Of a DNA stretch of 5,642 bases, positions 4,577 to 5,642 are shown piece after piece. The notes below the pieces were generated by a model, which ran no database searches, was not told where the DNA came from, and worked only from the letters and a program-made list of their open reading frames with translations. The position numbers were made by a program, and so were the translations under genes. Every line of letters starts with the position of its first letter. Positions within the stretch are counted from its first letter, which is position 1. Origin of the DNA: Planctomycetota bacterium (GTDB lineage: Bacteria > Planctomycetota > Phycisphaerae > WQYP01). The DNA lies in assembly GCA_021805585.1 (NCBI GenBank), contig JAJZEY010000561.1:1-5642 (forward strand), given 5' to 3'.

Positions 4577-5642
4577 TTAACGAATTTCCGCAGTTGGGGC
4601 GGCGGCATCTGCGGCTATGGCCGCCAGCGCTTCGCCGCAGGTGCGGACCTGCTGAACGGATAAAAACGGACCGAAGCTGAACCGTGTGGTTCCGGGAGCA
4701 CCGTTCGGCAGATCGGCGGCGGGAGTGTGGGTTCCCATGGTTTCATGAGCACCCGGTGCGCAATGCAGGCCGGCGCGGGTTAGAATGTGGAAATCGGTTT
4801 CAAGCTGTGCGGCAAGCTCCAGCGGGTCGTGACCGGCCAGCCGCACGCTGAAAACTCCCAGACGGTCCGTGGCATTTTGCGGGCCGAGAAAAGTTAAACA
4901 AGGAACGGTGCGGACAGATTCAATAAATTCACCGCACAATTTCTTCTGATGGGCGGCCAGCGATTCAATTCCCTTTTTAAGAATCCACGCGATTCCGGCG
5001 GACAGGCCGGCGATGCCGATGGCATTATGCGATCCGGGTTCAAATTTATCCGGCATGAAAGCGGGCTGAATATCCTGATCGCTGACCGAGCCGGTACCGC
5101 CCTGACGAATGGTGCAAAGCTGGTCCTGCAAGCCGGGGCGAATATACAAAAAGCCGGTTCCCAAGGGTCCAAGGAGGCCCTTGTGGCCCGGCGCGGCAAG
5201 GAAATCTATATTGTCGCGCTGCACATCCAGCGGCAGATGGCCTGCGGTTTGTGCGGCATCCACCAGAAAGGCCGCCGCGGTTTTGCGTGTCAGCCGCCCG
5301 ATTTCCGCAATAGGTTGCACAGTACCGGTGACGTTGCTGCCCTGACCGACTGCGACCAGTCGCGTCTTGGGGCCTATTGCCGCGGCAATGTCACGTGGGT
5401 CTACCAGGCCGGTGGCGGGGTCGGCGGCCACGCGGGTTTGTGTAATGATTCCGCGCCGCGCTAATTCATTAAGCGGGCGGAGAATACTGTTGTGATCCAT
5501 GGCCGTACAGACGGCATGGTCGCCGGGTTTAAGCCAGCCGCCAATGGCCATATTCAGGGCATCGGTACAATTGAGCGTGAAAATAAAATGATTGGGGCTT
5601 TCCCCATGAAAAAGCGTGTTGAGGCGGTGGCGACAAAGGGCG
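4577..5642 (-). CDS. Cysteine desulfurase-like class V aminotransferase (5' end outside window)
   Basis: PLP-dependent fold-type I enzyme of aminotransferase class V, closest in style to the cysteine desulfurase family represented by Enterococcus EF2568; likely takes sulfur from cysteine (or selenocysteine), releasing alanine. The frame stays open to the window edge, giving 354 visible residues; family length is about 380-390, so the start is missing. Numbered from the internal Met at 5551: FTLNCTDALN lies just upstream, GDHAVCTAMDHNSILRPL is at 10-27, LVDAAQTAGH at 96-105 (Asp98 for the PLP ring nitrogen), and APGHKGLLGPLGTG at 120-133 with Lys124 as PLP Schiff-base lysine. RAGLHCAPGAHETMGT (259-274) places Cys264 where the catalytic cysteine sits, and GTTRFSFGPF (287-296) has the likely substrate-carboxylate Arg290. 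All catalytic residues appear intact. No iron-sulfur assembly genes are visible nearby, so a dedicated Isc/Suf role is not supported. The physiological substrate is uncertain. Confidence 0.93.
   Translation of the reverse strand, partial: ALCRHRLNTLFHGESPNHFIFTLNCTDALNMAIGGWLKPGDHAVCTAMDHNSILRPLNELARRGIITQTRVAADPATGLVDPRDIAAAIGPKTRLVAVGQGSNVTGTVQPIAEIGRLTRKTAAAFLVDAAQTAGHLPLDVQRDNIDFLAAPGHKGLLGPLGTGFLYIRPGLQDQLCTIRQGGTGSVSDQDIQPAFMPDKFEPGSHNAIGIAGLSAGIAWILKKGIESLAAHQKKLCGEFIESVRTVPCLTFLGPQNATDRLGVFSVRLAGHDPLELAAQLETDFHILTRAGLHCAPGAHETMGTHTPAADLPNGAPGTTRFSFGPFLSVQQVRTCGEALAAIAADAAAPTAEIR

Noticed and set aside
4949..5464. Plus-strand open frame opposite the desulfurase-like gene
   Set aside because: It is the shadow of a conserved PLP enzyme; no motif or start signal supports it.

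Overview
This window looks like ordinary bacterial chromosome of moderately high GC content. It carries housekeeping genes and no sign of phage, IS elements, CRISPR, tRNA or rRNA. The HEAT-repeat lipoprotein with a C-terminal W-x-x-W-type ending, the N-terminally extended ribosomal proteins and the wide spacing between genes remind me of Planctomycetota (Phycisphaerae-like). That placement is a guess from protein style; no marker here proves it.

Layout, left to right. (1) Positions 56-1136, minus strand: the conserved rplM-rpsI pair (ribosomal proteins L13 then S9). It is preceded by a near-consensus sigma70-type promoter at 1267-1294 and a leader of about 120 nt with stable hairpins. (2) Positions 1383-3064, minus strand: murI (glutamate racemase) followed by a HEAT-repeat putative lipoprotein. 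The two are joined by a 4-bp ATGA overlap, so they are probably one translationally coupled operon. A terminator-like hairpin at 1234-1265 lies between this unit and rplM and overlaps the predicted transcription start of the ribosomal operon. (3) Positions 3065-3450: a divergent intergenic region with a plausible promoter for the plus-strand gene. (4) Positions 3451-4350, plus strand: a ten-helix EamA/DMT-family transporter. (5) Positions 4351-4576: a convergent gap holding an AT-rich palindromic patch with a promoter-like element. (6) Positions 4577-5642, minus strand: a class V, PLP-dependent cysteine-desulfurase-like aminotransferase whose 5' end lies beyond the window.

The ribosomal pair serves translation. 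MurI supplies D-glutamate for peptidoglycan, and its coupled lipoprotein is probably exported, so an envelope role is possible but unproven. The transporter and the desulfurase-like enzyme are separate units with no evident pathway link. I do not see an exciting undescribed system. The items most worth checking are the promoter/terminator overlap and structured leader before rplM, the coupled murI-HEAT lipoprotein pair, and the AT-rich element at 4483-4521.
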